A stretch of DNA of 37,894 nucleotides from assembly GCA_964559135.1 (NCBI GenBank), contig CAZLGG010000031.1:1-37894 (forward strand). The letters are read 5' to 3'. Under the pieces are notes generated by a model. It made no database searches, was not told where the DNA came from, and saw only the letters and a program-made list of their open reading frames with translations. Positions within the stretch are counted from its first letter, which is position 1, and each line of letters opens with the position of its first letter. The stretch is from DRQF01 sp964559135. GTDB lineage: Bacteria > Planctomycetota > GCA-002687715 > DRQF01. Made by a program: the position numbers and the translations under genes. Shown here piece by piece: positions 23,861 to 32,048 of the stretch.

Positions 23861-25744
23861 GTGTCGGGGCACATCGATACGACGACGATCGACAGAATCC
23901 GCGACTCCGCCGATCTCGTGGGCCTCGTCGAGGCCGAGGTGGCCCTCAAGCGCAGCGGTAGGTCCTTGAAGGGACTTTGCCCCTTTCACCAGGAAAAGAC
24001 GCCGAGCTTTTTCGTCTATCCCGACAAAGGGCGCTTCCGTTGCTTCGGATGCGGCCAGAGCGGCAACGCCATCGACTGGGTGATGACACGCTCGGGCGTC
24101 GATTTCGTCGAGGCCCTGGAGATTCTGGCCGAGCGGGCCGGGATCGTCATCGAGAGGACGGAGGTCCGTTCCACGAATGAGAGCGGCGTCAAGAAGTCCG
24201 ACCTCTATCGGGTCAATCGGTGGGCTCTCAGGTGGTTTCAGATCGCCCTGTCGAAGCCGGAGGGGGAGGCCTGTCGGCGCTATCTCGCCCACCGGGGCAT
24301 CGACGAGGGCAGTCAATCCCGATTCTTCCTCGGATATGCGCCCGATTCCTGGGATCGTCTCGTCCTGGCCGCGGCCAAGAAAGGGATTCCCGACGCTCTT
24401 CTCGTCGAGTCGGGGCTGGCGTCCCGTCGCGAACGGGGAGGGGGGCTCGTGGACTCCTTCCACGATCGTTTGATGTTCCCCATCATCGACAGCTCGGACC
24501 GCGTTCTCGGTTTCGGCGGCCGCACCCTCGGGGATGCGGAGCCGAAGTACATCAACACTCGCGAGACGCGGATCTTCTCCAAGCGGCGCTGTCTTTTCGG
24601 AGCCGAAGCTCTGCGGGGGATCACGTTCGGCACCTGCATCCACGTCATGGAGGGTTACACGGACGTGGTCATGGCGAGGCAACAGGGGTTGGACCACGCA
24701 GTCGCCACCTTGGGAACGGCGCTCACGGAAGACCACGCCCGCATGCTCTCCCGATTCACCGATCGGATCCGCCTCGTCTTCGATGGAGATTCCGCCGGGA
24801 GAAAGGCGGCCGAACGCGGGGCCGAGATCTTCGCGGGCGCGGAATTGAACCTCGAGGTCTGTGTTCTGCCCAAGGGCAAGGACCCCTGCGACTTTCTCCT
24901 GGAAGGCGGTGCCGCGGCGATCGTAGCGCTGACCGAATCCGCACGAGATTGGCTGGACTTCGTGCTCGCGGAGGCGAGCCGGCGTCACGATCTCTCCACG
25001 GTCCAGGGCATCGCTCTGGCCGCGGACGAGTTGCTCGCGATGGCGCACGAGGTCCAGAATCCGGTCAAACGGGGTCTCGTCCTCGACCGGGTGGCCCAGT
25101 CGCTCGGCCTTTCCCGGGACGACCTGAGGAAGCGACTGGCAACCCTGAAGCGGCCGGCGCGAGCGCGGGTGGCGCCGCCACCCCCTACCAAGGAGGACGT
25201 CGTCGTGACCGTGACCCCGGCACAGCGTCGCGGCGAGAGGGATGTCTTGGAACTGATTCTTCGCACCGAGGACCTCGCCCGAAGTCTCATGGCGGAATTG
25301 AAGCCGGAGGACTTCTTGCATCCACCCCACCGGGCGCTCTTCGACGTGATGGCGCGACTCGAACGTGCCGGAACACAGGTGACGGCGGATCAACTGGACC
25401 TTTACGTGACGGAGCCGGGGCAGCGAGCGTTCCTCAATCGCCTGGTGACGCGGGCGATGGAGCCCCGCAACGAGGACGGGCTGGGTACGCCCACCAGCGA
25501 GGAGCAGGCGAGGGACCTCCTTCTCTGGTTCAAGAAGCAGCGGTTGAGAAACCGGCTCGAGGCCGCCAAGAAGGCTGGGGATCTGGACGCTCTCATTCGC
25601 TTGAAGCGTGAACTCGAGGCGGGAGTGCAGAAGAAAGTCCCCTCCGGCTCGCCCGCCCCGGCCCCGGCAAGAGAAATCCCCACGCGGGCGCCCGAGGCCC
25701 CCGCGGTGCCTCCGTCCGACGACGAGGACGAGCTGGAGTTCTGA
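23861..25744 (+). CDS. dnaG: DNA primase
   Basis: 627 residues. DnaG makes RNA primers at the replication fork. The N-terminal zinc-binding domain uses C40, H43, C61 and C64 (CPFHQEKTPSFF, then RCFGCGQSGN). The core contains LMFPIID and VLGFGGR, and the Toprim motifs are EGYTD (264-268) and DGDSAG (308-313). The C-terminal region (about 440-600) is a helicase-binding-like bundle, and the tail is acidic (DDEDELEF). GTG start with AAAGGTGA just upstream, 3 bp after ksgA. The ksgA-dnaG-rpoD order is a variant of the macromolecular synthesis operon, without rpsU here. Confidence 0.97.
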   Translation: MSGHIDTTTIDRIRDSADLVGLVEAEVALKRSGRSLKGLCPFHQEKTPSFFVYPDKGRFRCFGCGQSGNAIDWVMTRSGVDFVEALEILAERAGIVIERTEVRSTNESGVKKSDLYRVNRWALRWFQIALSKPEGEACRRYLAHRGIDEGSQSRFFLGYAPDSWDRLVLAAAKKGIPDALLVESGLASRRERGGGLVDSFHDRLMFPIIDSSDRVLGFGGRTLGDAEPKYINTRETRIFSKRRCLFGAEALRGITFGTCIHVMEGYTDVVMARQQGLDHAVATLGTALTEDHARMLSRFTDRIRLVFDGDSAGRKAAERGAEIFAGAELNLEVCVLPKGKDPCDFLLEGGAAAIVALTESARDWLDFVLAEASRRHDLSTVQGIALAADELLAMAHEVQNPVKRGLVLDRVAQSLGLSRDDLRKRLATLKRPARARVAPPPPTKEDVVVTVTPAQRRGERDVLELILRTEDLARSLMAELKPEDFLHPPHRALFDVMARLERAGTQVTADQLDLYVTEPGQRAFLNRLVTRAMEPRNEDGLGTPTSEEQARDLLLWFKKQRLRNRLEAAKKAGDLDALIRLKRELEAGVQKKVPSGSPAPAPAREIPTRAPEAPAVPPSDDEDELEF

Positions 25745-25759
25745 GATGGCCTCTCCTGC

Positions 25760-25788
25760 TTGTCTTCCTTCTCGGATGTACCTAAAAG
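25760..25788 (+). promoter_or_regulatory. Weak candidate promoter for rpoD
   Basis: TTGTCT (25760-25765), 17-nt spacer, TAAAAG (25783-25788), four of six matches in each box. It lies in the 231-bp gap between dnaG and rpoD, leaving a leader of about 180 nt. The rest of the gap shows no gene. Confidence 0.3.
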
Positions 25789-25975
25789 ATCGTTTGCGTC
25801 GTCTCCTGATTCCCAGTCGGAAACCGAAGATCGCAATGGCCCTTGGCAACGTGACGCATCTTAGATCCATCACCATGACCGACCGCGCCCGCAAGCCTGT
25901 CATCGACGACGGCCTCGTGTTCCCAATCGTCTCTCTTCGACGACCGTGCGTGACATCACCAGGAGTGAATCGGCG

Positions 25976-27625
25976 ATGAAGGGCCTGGAATCCGAACTCC
26001 AACTGATCATCGCGGGGGGCAAGCGGAGCGGTTATGTCACCTACGAGACGATCAACCGCATCCTTCCGCCGAACGTCGTCTCCGCCGATCGCTTGGAGGA
26101 CGTCCTGCTCCGGCTCGCCACCGAGGGCATCGACGTCATCGAGGAGGATGAAGCCGAGGAGAGGCGAAGGGTCATCGAGAGTCGCCTCTACGCCGAGCCG
26201 GCCGCGCCGGCCACCCCCGTGCGGGACGAACCCATCGTCGCCGTCCAGGCGACCGAGCGGATCGACGATCCGGTTCGCATGTATCTCACCCAGATGGGCG
26301 AGATCCCTCTCCTCACCCGGGATCAGGAGATCTCTCTCGCGAAGAAGATCGAATTGGCACGGAAGATGTTTCGGCAGAAGATTCTTGAATGCCCGTTCAC
26401 CGCGGCGCGCGCCATTTCCATCTTCGAGGACGTCCTGCGGGGCGGGCTGGCCTTCGACCGGACCCTCAAGGTGGGGGAGGTGGACAAGCAGGATCTCTGC
26501 GACCGCCTTCCGCAAAACGTTGACACCGCGAAGCGCATCCTCCAGGAGAACCAGAAGGACTTCGACCGCTTCCTCCGGGGACAGGTGAAGACCAAAAAGG
26601 AGCGGTTCCAACTGGCGTGCCGCCAGCGCACGCGTCGTCGCAAGGTCGCCGTCCTACTCGAAGAACTCGGGTTGCAGATCAAGAATGTTCGGCCGATGCT
26701 GCACGACCTCGTGGAACAGTACAACGAGCTCTGCCGCCTGGAGCGAGAGATCGCTCAGCTGCCCGAGGACGACCGAGACACGCAGGGCATCCTGAAGGAA
26801 AAGCTTTTTCGGAAGCAACTGGAGGCGGGCGAGACGAGGGAATCCCTCGGTCGGCGCCTGCACCAGATCCGCGATCGATTCGAGCGCTACGAGCAAGCCA
26901 AGAGAGACCTGTCGTCGGGCAACCTGCGACTCGTGGTCTCGATCGCGAAGAAGTACCGCAATCGCGGGCTCACGTTTCTGGACCTCATTCAGGAGGGGAA
27001 CACGGGTCTCATGAAAGCCGTGGAGAAATACGAGTACCGCCGCGGCTACAAGTTCTCGACCTACGCGACGTGGTGGATCCGCCAGGCCATCACCCGTTCG
27101 ATTGCCGACCAGGCGCGCACCATTCGTATTCCGGTGCACATGATCGAGACGATGAGCAAGCTCCGCAACGTCCACAAACGCTTGCAGCAGGAGACGGGCC
27201 GCGAACCGACGGTGGAGGAGATCGCCGACGCCGCGGATGTGACCGTCGAAGAGGCGCGTCGCGTCATGAGCATCTCCAAGCACCCGGTTTCTCTGGATCG
27301 CCCCGTCGGCGACTCGGAGGACTCCTACTTCGGCGAGTTCATCGAGGACGAGGGGGCGGAATCCCCCGTGACCTCCGCGACCCACAAGATGCTTCGCGAC
27401 CGCATCAAGGATATCCTTGCGACCCTGAATTACAGGGAGCGGGAGATCATTAAACTGAGATACGGAATCGGTGACGGGTACACCTACACCCTCGAGGAGG
27501 TGGGGCGTATCTTCAAGGTGACGCGCGAGCGCGTCCGCCAGATCGAAGCGAAGGCGGTGATGAAACTCCAACACCCGATTCGATCCCGAAAGCTCTCGGG
27601 GTTCCTCGAATCGAAGGGACACTGA
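25976..27625 (+). CDS. rpoD: RNA polymerase primary sigma factor
   Basis: 549 residues. Region 1.1 at about 1-60, region 1.2 at 97-128 (DDPVRMYLTQMGEIPLL), a non-conserved charged region of about 180 residues, regions 2.1-2.4 at about 310-385 (LRLVVSIAKKYRNRGL, KFSTYATWWIRQAITRSI), region 3 (QETGREPTVEEIADAA) and region 4 with the HTH FKVTRERVRQIEAKA. Region 2.4 is the canonical housekeeping type, so promoters here should be TTGACA/TATAAT-like. Start at 25976 has AGGAG 10 nt upstream; a GTG at 25946 is a less likely start. Followed by a strong terminator. Confidence 0.97.
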   Translation: MKGLESELQLIIAGGKRSGYVTYETINRILPPNVVSADRLEDVLLRLATEGIDVIEEDEAEERRRVIESRLYAEPAAPATPVRDEPIVAVQATERIDDPVRMYLTQMGEIPLLTRDQEISLAKKIELARKMFRQKILECPFTAARAISIFEDVLRGGLAFDRTLKVGEVDKQDLCDRLPQNVDTAKRILQENQKDFDRFLRGQVKTKKERFQLACRQRTRRRKVAVLLEELGLQIKNVRPMLHDLVEQYNELCRLEREIAQLPEDDRDTQGILKEKLFRKQLEAGETRESLGRRLHQIRDRFERYEQAKRDLSSGNLRLVVSIAKKYRNRGLTFLDLIQEGNTGLMKAVEKYEYRRGYKFSTYATWWIRQAITRSIADQARTIRIPVHMIETMSKLRNVHKRLQQETGREPTVEEIADAADVTVEEARRVMSISKHPVSLDRPVGDSEDSYFGEFIEDEGAESPVTSATHKMLRDRIKDILATLNYREREIIKLRYGIGDGYTYTLEEVGRIFKVTRERVRQIEAKAVMKLQHPIRSRKLSGFLESKGH

Positions 27626-27631
27626 AACCCC

Positions 27632-27659
27632 AGCCCTGGCGGACGCCGGGGCTTTTTTT
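27632..27659 (+). terminator. Intrinsic terminator of rpoD
   Basis: AGCCCTGGC (27632-27640), loop GGAC, GCCGGGGCT (27645-27653), 9 bp with one G-U pair, then a run of seven T. It lies just after the rpoD stop and ends 8 nt before the earlier of two possible starts of the next gene, so that gene needs readthrough or a promoter within rpoD. Confidence 0.92.
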
Positions 27660-27673
27660 GTGAGGCGATGAAC

Positions 27674-28411
27674 ATGGCACCACGGGGTGGAGCGGAAAAC
27701 GAAGGCGAACGCCTGGAAGGGGAAGTCCTCGACCTCCTCATCGAGTTGGCGCGGCTGGACCGGAAAATCGATGCTGCCCAGGAGACCAAGCACAAGCGGC
27801 CACGGGAATTGGAGCAGCGGACGCGAGCTGTCGCCGCGCAGCAGAAAAAGGTCGATGAAGCCCACGAGATGGTCGTCGCGGCGAAAAAACGCATCGATGT
27901 GTTGAACGTGGAGTCCCAGGGGCACGAGGCCGAGATCAAACGCCTCGAGGGGCAGCTCTTTTCGTTGAAGACGAACGAAGAGTTCAACGCGATGAAGCAC
28001 CAGATCAAGGGGCGCGAGGAGAAGAACGAGCAGGTCCAGGACCGTATTCTCGAGCTGATGATGGCCCTCGACGAACTCGAGGATCGCCTGAAGGCGGAGA
28101 CCGAAGCGCTCGAAAACGAGAAGTCACTCCTGGCTGAAGAGGAACGGCGCACCCAGGAGGACCTGGCGCGTGCTGAGACGCGCATCGAGGAGCTTGGGGC
28201 CAAAAGGGAGGAATTGGCCGCCAAACTCCCCCCGGACCTCTATCATCTCTACCAGTCCGTACGGACCCGTCGCGGCGGTGTGGGGTTGGCGCACGTGGAA
28301 GAGGACATTTGCAAGGGATGCGACACCGGGCTCCTTCCTCAGATCGTAGCGAGGCTTGCCGCGCGCCATCTCGAGACCTGTCCTCACTGCGATTGCATCC
28401 TCTATCTTTGA
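27674..28411 (+). CDS. Coiled-coil zinc-ribbon protein (C4-type, CdsZ/zf-RING_7 family)
   Basis: 245 residues: a long antiparallel coiled coil (about 12-185) and a C-terminal C4 zinc ribbon with C213-x2-C216 and C236-x2-C239 (ICKGC, CPHCDC). This is the plan of the bacterial zinc-ribbon family that includes Chlamydia CdsZ and similar proteins in most phyla; roles proposed include nucleic-acid binding and chaperone-like functions. The ATG at 27674 is favoured over one at 27668 because GAGG lies 8 nt upstream of it. It starts right after the rpoD terminator and is followed by the CapK-like gene after 28 bp. Confidence 0.88.
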   Translation: MAPRGGAENEGERLEGEVLDLLIELARLDRKIDAAQETKHKRPRELEQRTRAVAAQQKKVDEAHEMVVAAKKRIDVLNVESQGHEAEIKRLEGQLFSLKTNEEFNAMKHQIKGREEKNEQVQDRILELMMALDELEDRLKAETEALENEKSLLAEEERRTQEDLARAETRIEELGAKREELAAKLPPDLYHLYQSVRTRRGGVGLAHVEEDICKGCDTGLLPQIVARLAARHLETCPHCDCILYL

Positions 28412-28439
28412 GGGGGTCGAAAGAGGACTCCGAAACTCC

Positions 28440-29789
28440 ATGAATCGCGCTCTCGTCCGCAGTCTGGTCTATCCCTTGCACGAGCGTCTTCGCGGACGTT
28501 CGACGATGCGGTTCCTCCGCGAATTCCGCGCGACCGATACCAAAACGTCAGCGGATCTGGCACGCTGGCGCCTCGAGAAGGCGAGGCGCCTCATCGAACA
28601 CGCCCGGCGAGAGAGCCCCTTCTATGCGGAGGCGTTCGCGGACAGGGGGCTCAGCGCCGATGGGCTTCGGAGTCTCGACGATCTTTCCCGATTTCCCACC
28701 ATCGACAAGGGCCTCATTCGAGAGCGCTTGGATGACCTCGTGGCGCGCGACCATCGCGACCGTGTCTTCCAACTCGCGACGGGAGGCTCCTCGGGGCAAC
28801 CCCTCATCTTCTACACCGACAAGGTCCGCGAGGCCTCCCAATTGGCGGCGAAGCTGCGGGCTCGCGAGTGGTGGGGCATTCGGGTGGGGGATCATCAGGT
28901 GGATCTGTGGGGGAGTCCCATCGAACTCTCCGCCCAGGACCGATTCCGCGCCTTCAAGGACGGACTCCTCAATCAGTGGGTGCTCTCCGCGTTCCACCTG
29001 ACGGATGAGGCCATGGCGGCCTACCGGGACATTCTCGCGCGGCGCCGCGCCGACTTTCTCTATGGCTACGCCAGCGTCTTGGCGCGCTACGCGCGGTTCC
29101 TCGATGCGCGTGGAGAAAACCTGCATCCTCTGAGGATGAAGGGGGCGATCTCCACAGCCGAACTTCTTCTCGAGCCCGACCGCGAGGTCATCGAACGGGT
29201 CTTCGGCTGCCCGGTCATCAACGAATACGGCTGTCGCGACGGCGGGTACATCGCCCAGACCTGCCCGGAGGGGGGGCTTCACATCGCGGCCGACACGGTG
29301 ATCGTCGAGATTCTCTCCGACGACGGCAACCCTCTCCCTCCCGGTGAGGTGGGAGAGGTTTGCGTCACCAACCTGTGGTCGTTCGGCATGCCTCTCATCC
29401 GGTATCGCCTGGGCGATACCGCGGCCCTCGTGGAGGCGCCCTGCGAGTGCGGCCGGCCGCAACCTTTGCTTTCGCGCCTCGGCGGTCGGCAAACGGACAC
29501 CCTCATCACGCCTGACGGACGGCGTATCCACGGACTGGGCGCCATGTACGTGCTGCGCGTCCTCCCCGCCGTCGAGTCCTACCAGGTGATCCAGGAGGCT
29601 CCCGACCATTTGCGCGTTCTCCTCGTGCCGCAGGGGCAACCCGCGGAGATCGATCTCGAAGCCCCCGTCCGCGACGGCTTGGCGGAGCTCATGGGCGAGG
29701 GCGTCCGTATCGAAGTGGAGCGGGTGGAGGCGATCCCCGTCCTTCCCTCCGGCAAGATGCGCGCCATTTGGAATCGCCTCGACGGCTGA
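28440..29789 (+). CDS. CapK/PaaK-type adenylate-forming enzyme
   Basis: 449 residues of the phenylacetate-CoA ligase/CapK branch of the AMP-binding superfamily, which adenylates a carboxylic acid before thioester or amide formation. Visible motifs: phosphate-binding TGGSSGQP (114-121), NEYGCRDGG (near 260-268, aromatic or E-Y-G site), GEVGEVCVTNL, PLIRYRLGD, the zinc-like CECGRPQPLL and the C-terminal LPSGKMR with the lysine of the mobile domain. Substrate unknown; without an adjacent carrier protein or polysaccharide locus, neither capsule nor aromatic acid degradation can be claimed. The protein has no signal peptide and is cytoplasmic. Start at 28440, GAGG 13 nt upstream. Confidence 0.88.
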   Translation: MNRALVRSLVYPLHERLRGRSTMRFLREFRATDTKTSADLARWRLEKARRLIEHARRESPFYAEAFADRGLSADGLRSLDDLSRFPTIDKGLIRERLDDLVARDHRDRVFQLATGGSSGQPLIFYTDKVREASQLAAKLRAREWWGIRVGDHQVDLWGSPIELSAQDRFRAFKDGLLNQWVLSAFHLTDEAMAAYRDILARRRADFLYGYASVLARYARFLDARGENLHPLRMKGAISTAELLLEPDREVIERVFGCPVINEYGCRDGGYIAQTCPEGGLHIAADTVIVEILSDDGNPLPPGEVGEVCVTNLWSFGMPLIRYRLGDTAALVEAPCECGRPQPLLSRLGGRQTDTLITPDGRRIHGLGAMYVLRVLPAVESYQVIQEAPDHLRVLLVPQGQPAEIDLEAPVRDGLAELMGEGVRIEVERVEAIPVLPSGKMRAIWNRLDG

Positions 29790-29833
29790 GCCGCCGCCAC
29801 ATGGCGCGAAGGGCCGGCTCTTCATGTCTTGGA

Positions 29834-29863
29834 CGGGGCCGCGAAACTCGATTCACGGCCCCG
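29834..29863. terminator. Bidirectional hairpin between convergent genes
   Basis: CGGGGCCG (29834-29841) and CGGCCCCG (29856-29863) pair exactly; three further pairs are possible inside after one mismatch. No T run on either strand. Its position between two stop codons supports a terminator role. Confidence 0.5.
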
Positions 29864-29878
29864 CCTCGTTGCGTCACC

Positions 29879-31963
29879 TCAGTGAATGTCCACGATGACT
29901 CCATTCGTGAAGACCGGGACGGTTCCCAACACGGTCACGCCCTGCAGCGTGAATCGCAAAGGGGTGGGCACACCCCCGAGAATCACGTTCCACGGACTGC
30001 CGGACGCCATGAAGGCCGGCTGGCATCCCCCCAAGGGAACGGTCGTCGCGAACGTGAAAAGATTCGGATTCAAGGGGTCCGCGGGGCAGGGAGCAAACGC
30101 CATCGTACCGGAGATGCCGGTGATGGAGAATCCGTTCTGTTGCCCGGGCACGCCGATGAATCCGAAGAGGGCGAAGGGCGTATTCGTGAAGAGCGGGCTG
30201 ATCGGTGCGACATCAATGCTGAACGAGGTTCCCAGCGGCACGTCGACCCGATGATCCGGCAACCCCAAGGAAGCATTCACGCGGAGGACGGGGGAGCCTT
30301 GGCCGGACGGGCCAAGGAACGGGCCGTCCACGGTGACGGGGACCGCCGGAGAAACGATACCGCCCCCGTTGTCGACCGCGACCGAGGCCGTCTGTGACGA
30401 CATCAGGAGGGAGCCTGGAACCACTGCGGACACTTGCGTTGGCGCCGCCAAGGTCGTCGCCAGCGGCATCCCGTTCCAGGTGACGACGGAACTCGCCGTG
30501 AAGCCCAGCCCCTGAATCAGCAGAGTCTCCGATGCGACGCCGATGGAGAGGCGATCGGGAGTGATCTGGCTGATGACGGCTGAGACCCCGATGAGGAGCC
30601 CATAGGCGCTCGCGGCGTCGACGCGGGGTCCGATGTGTTGAACCGGGAAGCCGGGCGGGCTGATCTGGGGAGACCCGGTCACGATCAGGGTTTGGCGCAT
30701 GAGTGCCGGAGACAATGGTGGCTGACCCGAAGCGGCGAGGAGCCCCTGGAGTTGCCCGCAGACTCCGGCTGTGATCATGGCCGCGGCGGAGGTGCCTGCG
30801 AAAAGGTGGGTGTAGTATTCCTGGGTTCCGATGCCCATGAAAAGGGCGCCGTAGCCCGCCGTGACGACCAACTCTCCTTGGGCTTGGACATCCACGGCGC
30901 TGCCCCAGTTCGAGAGCGGGACGCGACGGCGTTCTCCCGAGCCGAGTGGCATTCCCCCGGCCCCCGCCATGATGGTGTCCATGGCGAAGGGCCCGGGCAC
31001 GGGGACGGAGCTCAAGTCGACAGAGCCATTGCCGGCTGCCGTGACCACGGTGACGCCTTGCGCCGTGGCCATGTCGATGGCGATGCGCGTCGGCCCGTGG
31101 AGTTCGATGGGGAGCGTCGACCCCAGGAAGCCGAACTCGAGGGGAAGAGCTATGACGTCGCCGGCACCGAAGCCGTTGGCCAAAGCCAGAGTGATGACAT
31201 TGGCGATGTTGAACAGATTGGTGGTCGTGGAGGCCGCGCCCAAGTAGAACGAGGCATTCGAGATGATGCCCGTGATGCCCACCCCGTCGTTCGGCCCCCC
31301 GAGGAGAGCGAGATCGGCGGTGCCGTGGTGAGGGTCGAAGGCGGGATTGTTCACGTCGTAGGGTGCGCCGAGAAACGTGCTGGGGGGAGCGTCGACGTGG
31401 GCCGGCAGCCAACCCACGTCCACGATCAGGGCCTTGACGCCGGCGCCGCGCCCTCCGGGAGCGGTCCAGTTCGCTTGGATTCCCGAGCCCAGTCCGGCCG
31501 GGCCGACCCAGGTCTGAAGTGACGACAGGTTGGGCGCGGCGGAACCTCGAGGGGCATCCGGTTGTCGATCGGCGAATTCGATGGCGGGCGAGGCCCGCAA
31601 GTCGTCGAGGATCTCAGCCGCATCGACGGGGGCCGGAAGGTGCAGCTCGAAGACCAAGTTCAGGTCGAGGCTCGCGTCCGGCATTCGGCTGCGGGCGACA
31701 TCGACCATGTTCGCGATGGACGACTCTGAAACGCTGAAGGGACGTCGCCACACGGCGCCCGCTGCCTCGAGGGCGCGGATCGTGGGCGCGATCCCTCCGA
31801 GGCCAGCGCCACGCAAGTCTTGAAGTTTTCCGTCGCGCAGACGAATGCGCTCGCTGTCATGGAATTTGATTTCCAAGGTGGACTGGCTGAAGCCGATTCC
31901 GGTAAGGAGGACGATGAGACAGACGACTAGCGTCGTCCGCAGAGTTGGGATGCGTGGGATCAT
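29879..31963 (-). CDS. Secreted subtilisin-like serine protease (S8) with IPT/TIG-like domain
   Basis: 694 residues. Signal peptide (about 1-26), I9-like propeptide region (LVFELHLPAPVDAAEIL, about 102-135), then a peptidase S8 domain with catalytic D182 (VDVGW), H213 (HHGT), oxyanion N312 (AAGNG) and S392 (GTSAAA). The aspartate motif is D-V-G rather than the usual D-[ST]-G. After the catalytic domain comes an IPT/TIG-like beta domain (about 450-540) and a C-terminal beta domain ending NGVIVDIH, in the style of the other exported proteins of this window. Strong AGGGG 9 nt before the ATG. It converges on the CapK-like gene and diverges from the GT-C operon. Confidence 0.9.
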   Translation of the reverse strand: MIPRIPTLRTTLVVCLIVLLTGIGFSQSTLEIKFHDSERIRLRDGKLQDLRGAGLGGIAPTIRALEAAGAVWRRPFSVSESSIANMVDVARSRMPDASLDLNLVFELHLPAPVDAAEILDDLRASPAIEFADRQPDAPRGSAAPNLSSLQTWVGPAGLGSGIQANWTAPGGRGAGVKALIVDVGWLPAHVDAPPSTFLGAPYDVNNPAFDPHHGTADLALLGGPNDGVGITGIISNASFYLGAASTTTNLFNIANVITLALANGFGAGDVIALPLEFGFLGSTLPIELHGPTRIAIDMATAQGVTVVTAAGNGSVDLSSVPVPGPFAMDTIMAGAGGMPLGSGERRRVPLSNWGSAVDVQAQGELVVTAGYGALFMGIGTQEYYTHLFAGTSAAAMITAGVCGQLQGLLAASGQPPLSPALMRQTLIVTGSPQISPPGFPVQHIGPRVDAASAYGLLIGVSAVISQITPDRLSIGVASETLLIQGLGFTASSVVTWNGMPLATTLAAPTQVSAVVPGSLLMSSQTASVAVDNGGGIVSPAVPVTVDGPFLGPSGQGSPVLRVNASLGLPDHRVDVPLGTSFSIDVAPISPLFTNTPFALFGFIGVPGQQNGFSITGISGTMAFAPCPADPLNPNLFTFATTVPLGGCQPAFMASGSPWNVILGGVPTPLRFTLQGVTVLGTVPVFTNGVIVDIH

Positions 31964-32033
31964 GAGTCGATTCCCCTTTTCCTAGGGTCCTGGGCAGGGA
32001 TGGGTCCTGATGCAAAACCTGGACCGTTTCGGA

Positions 32034-32048
32034 TACACTTCGACCATG
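32034..32048 (+). promoter_or_regulatory. Candidate leaderless promoter of the GT-C operon
   Basis: TACACT (32034-32039), a good -10, ends 6 nt before the ATG at 32046, so the predicted transcript starts at the start codon. No Shine-Dalgarno precedes this ATG. No convincing -35 is seen. Confidence 0.4.

Noticed and set aside
23840..26611. A 923-codon open frame on the minus strand opposite dnaG and rpoD
   Set aside because: It mirrors two certain genes; in GC-rich DNA the antisense frame is often open. Its translation is rich in Arg, Gly and His without any domain.
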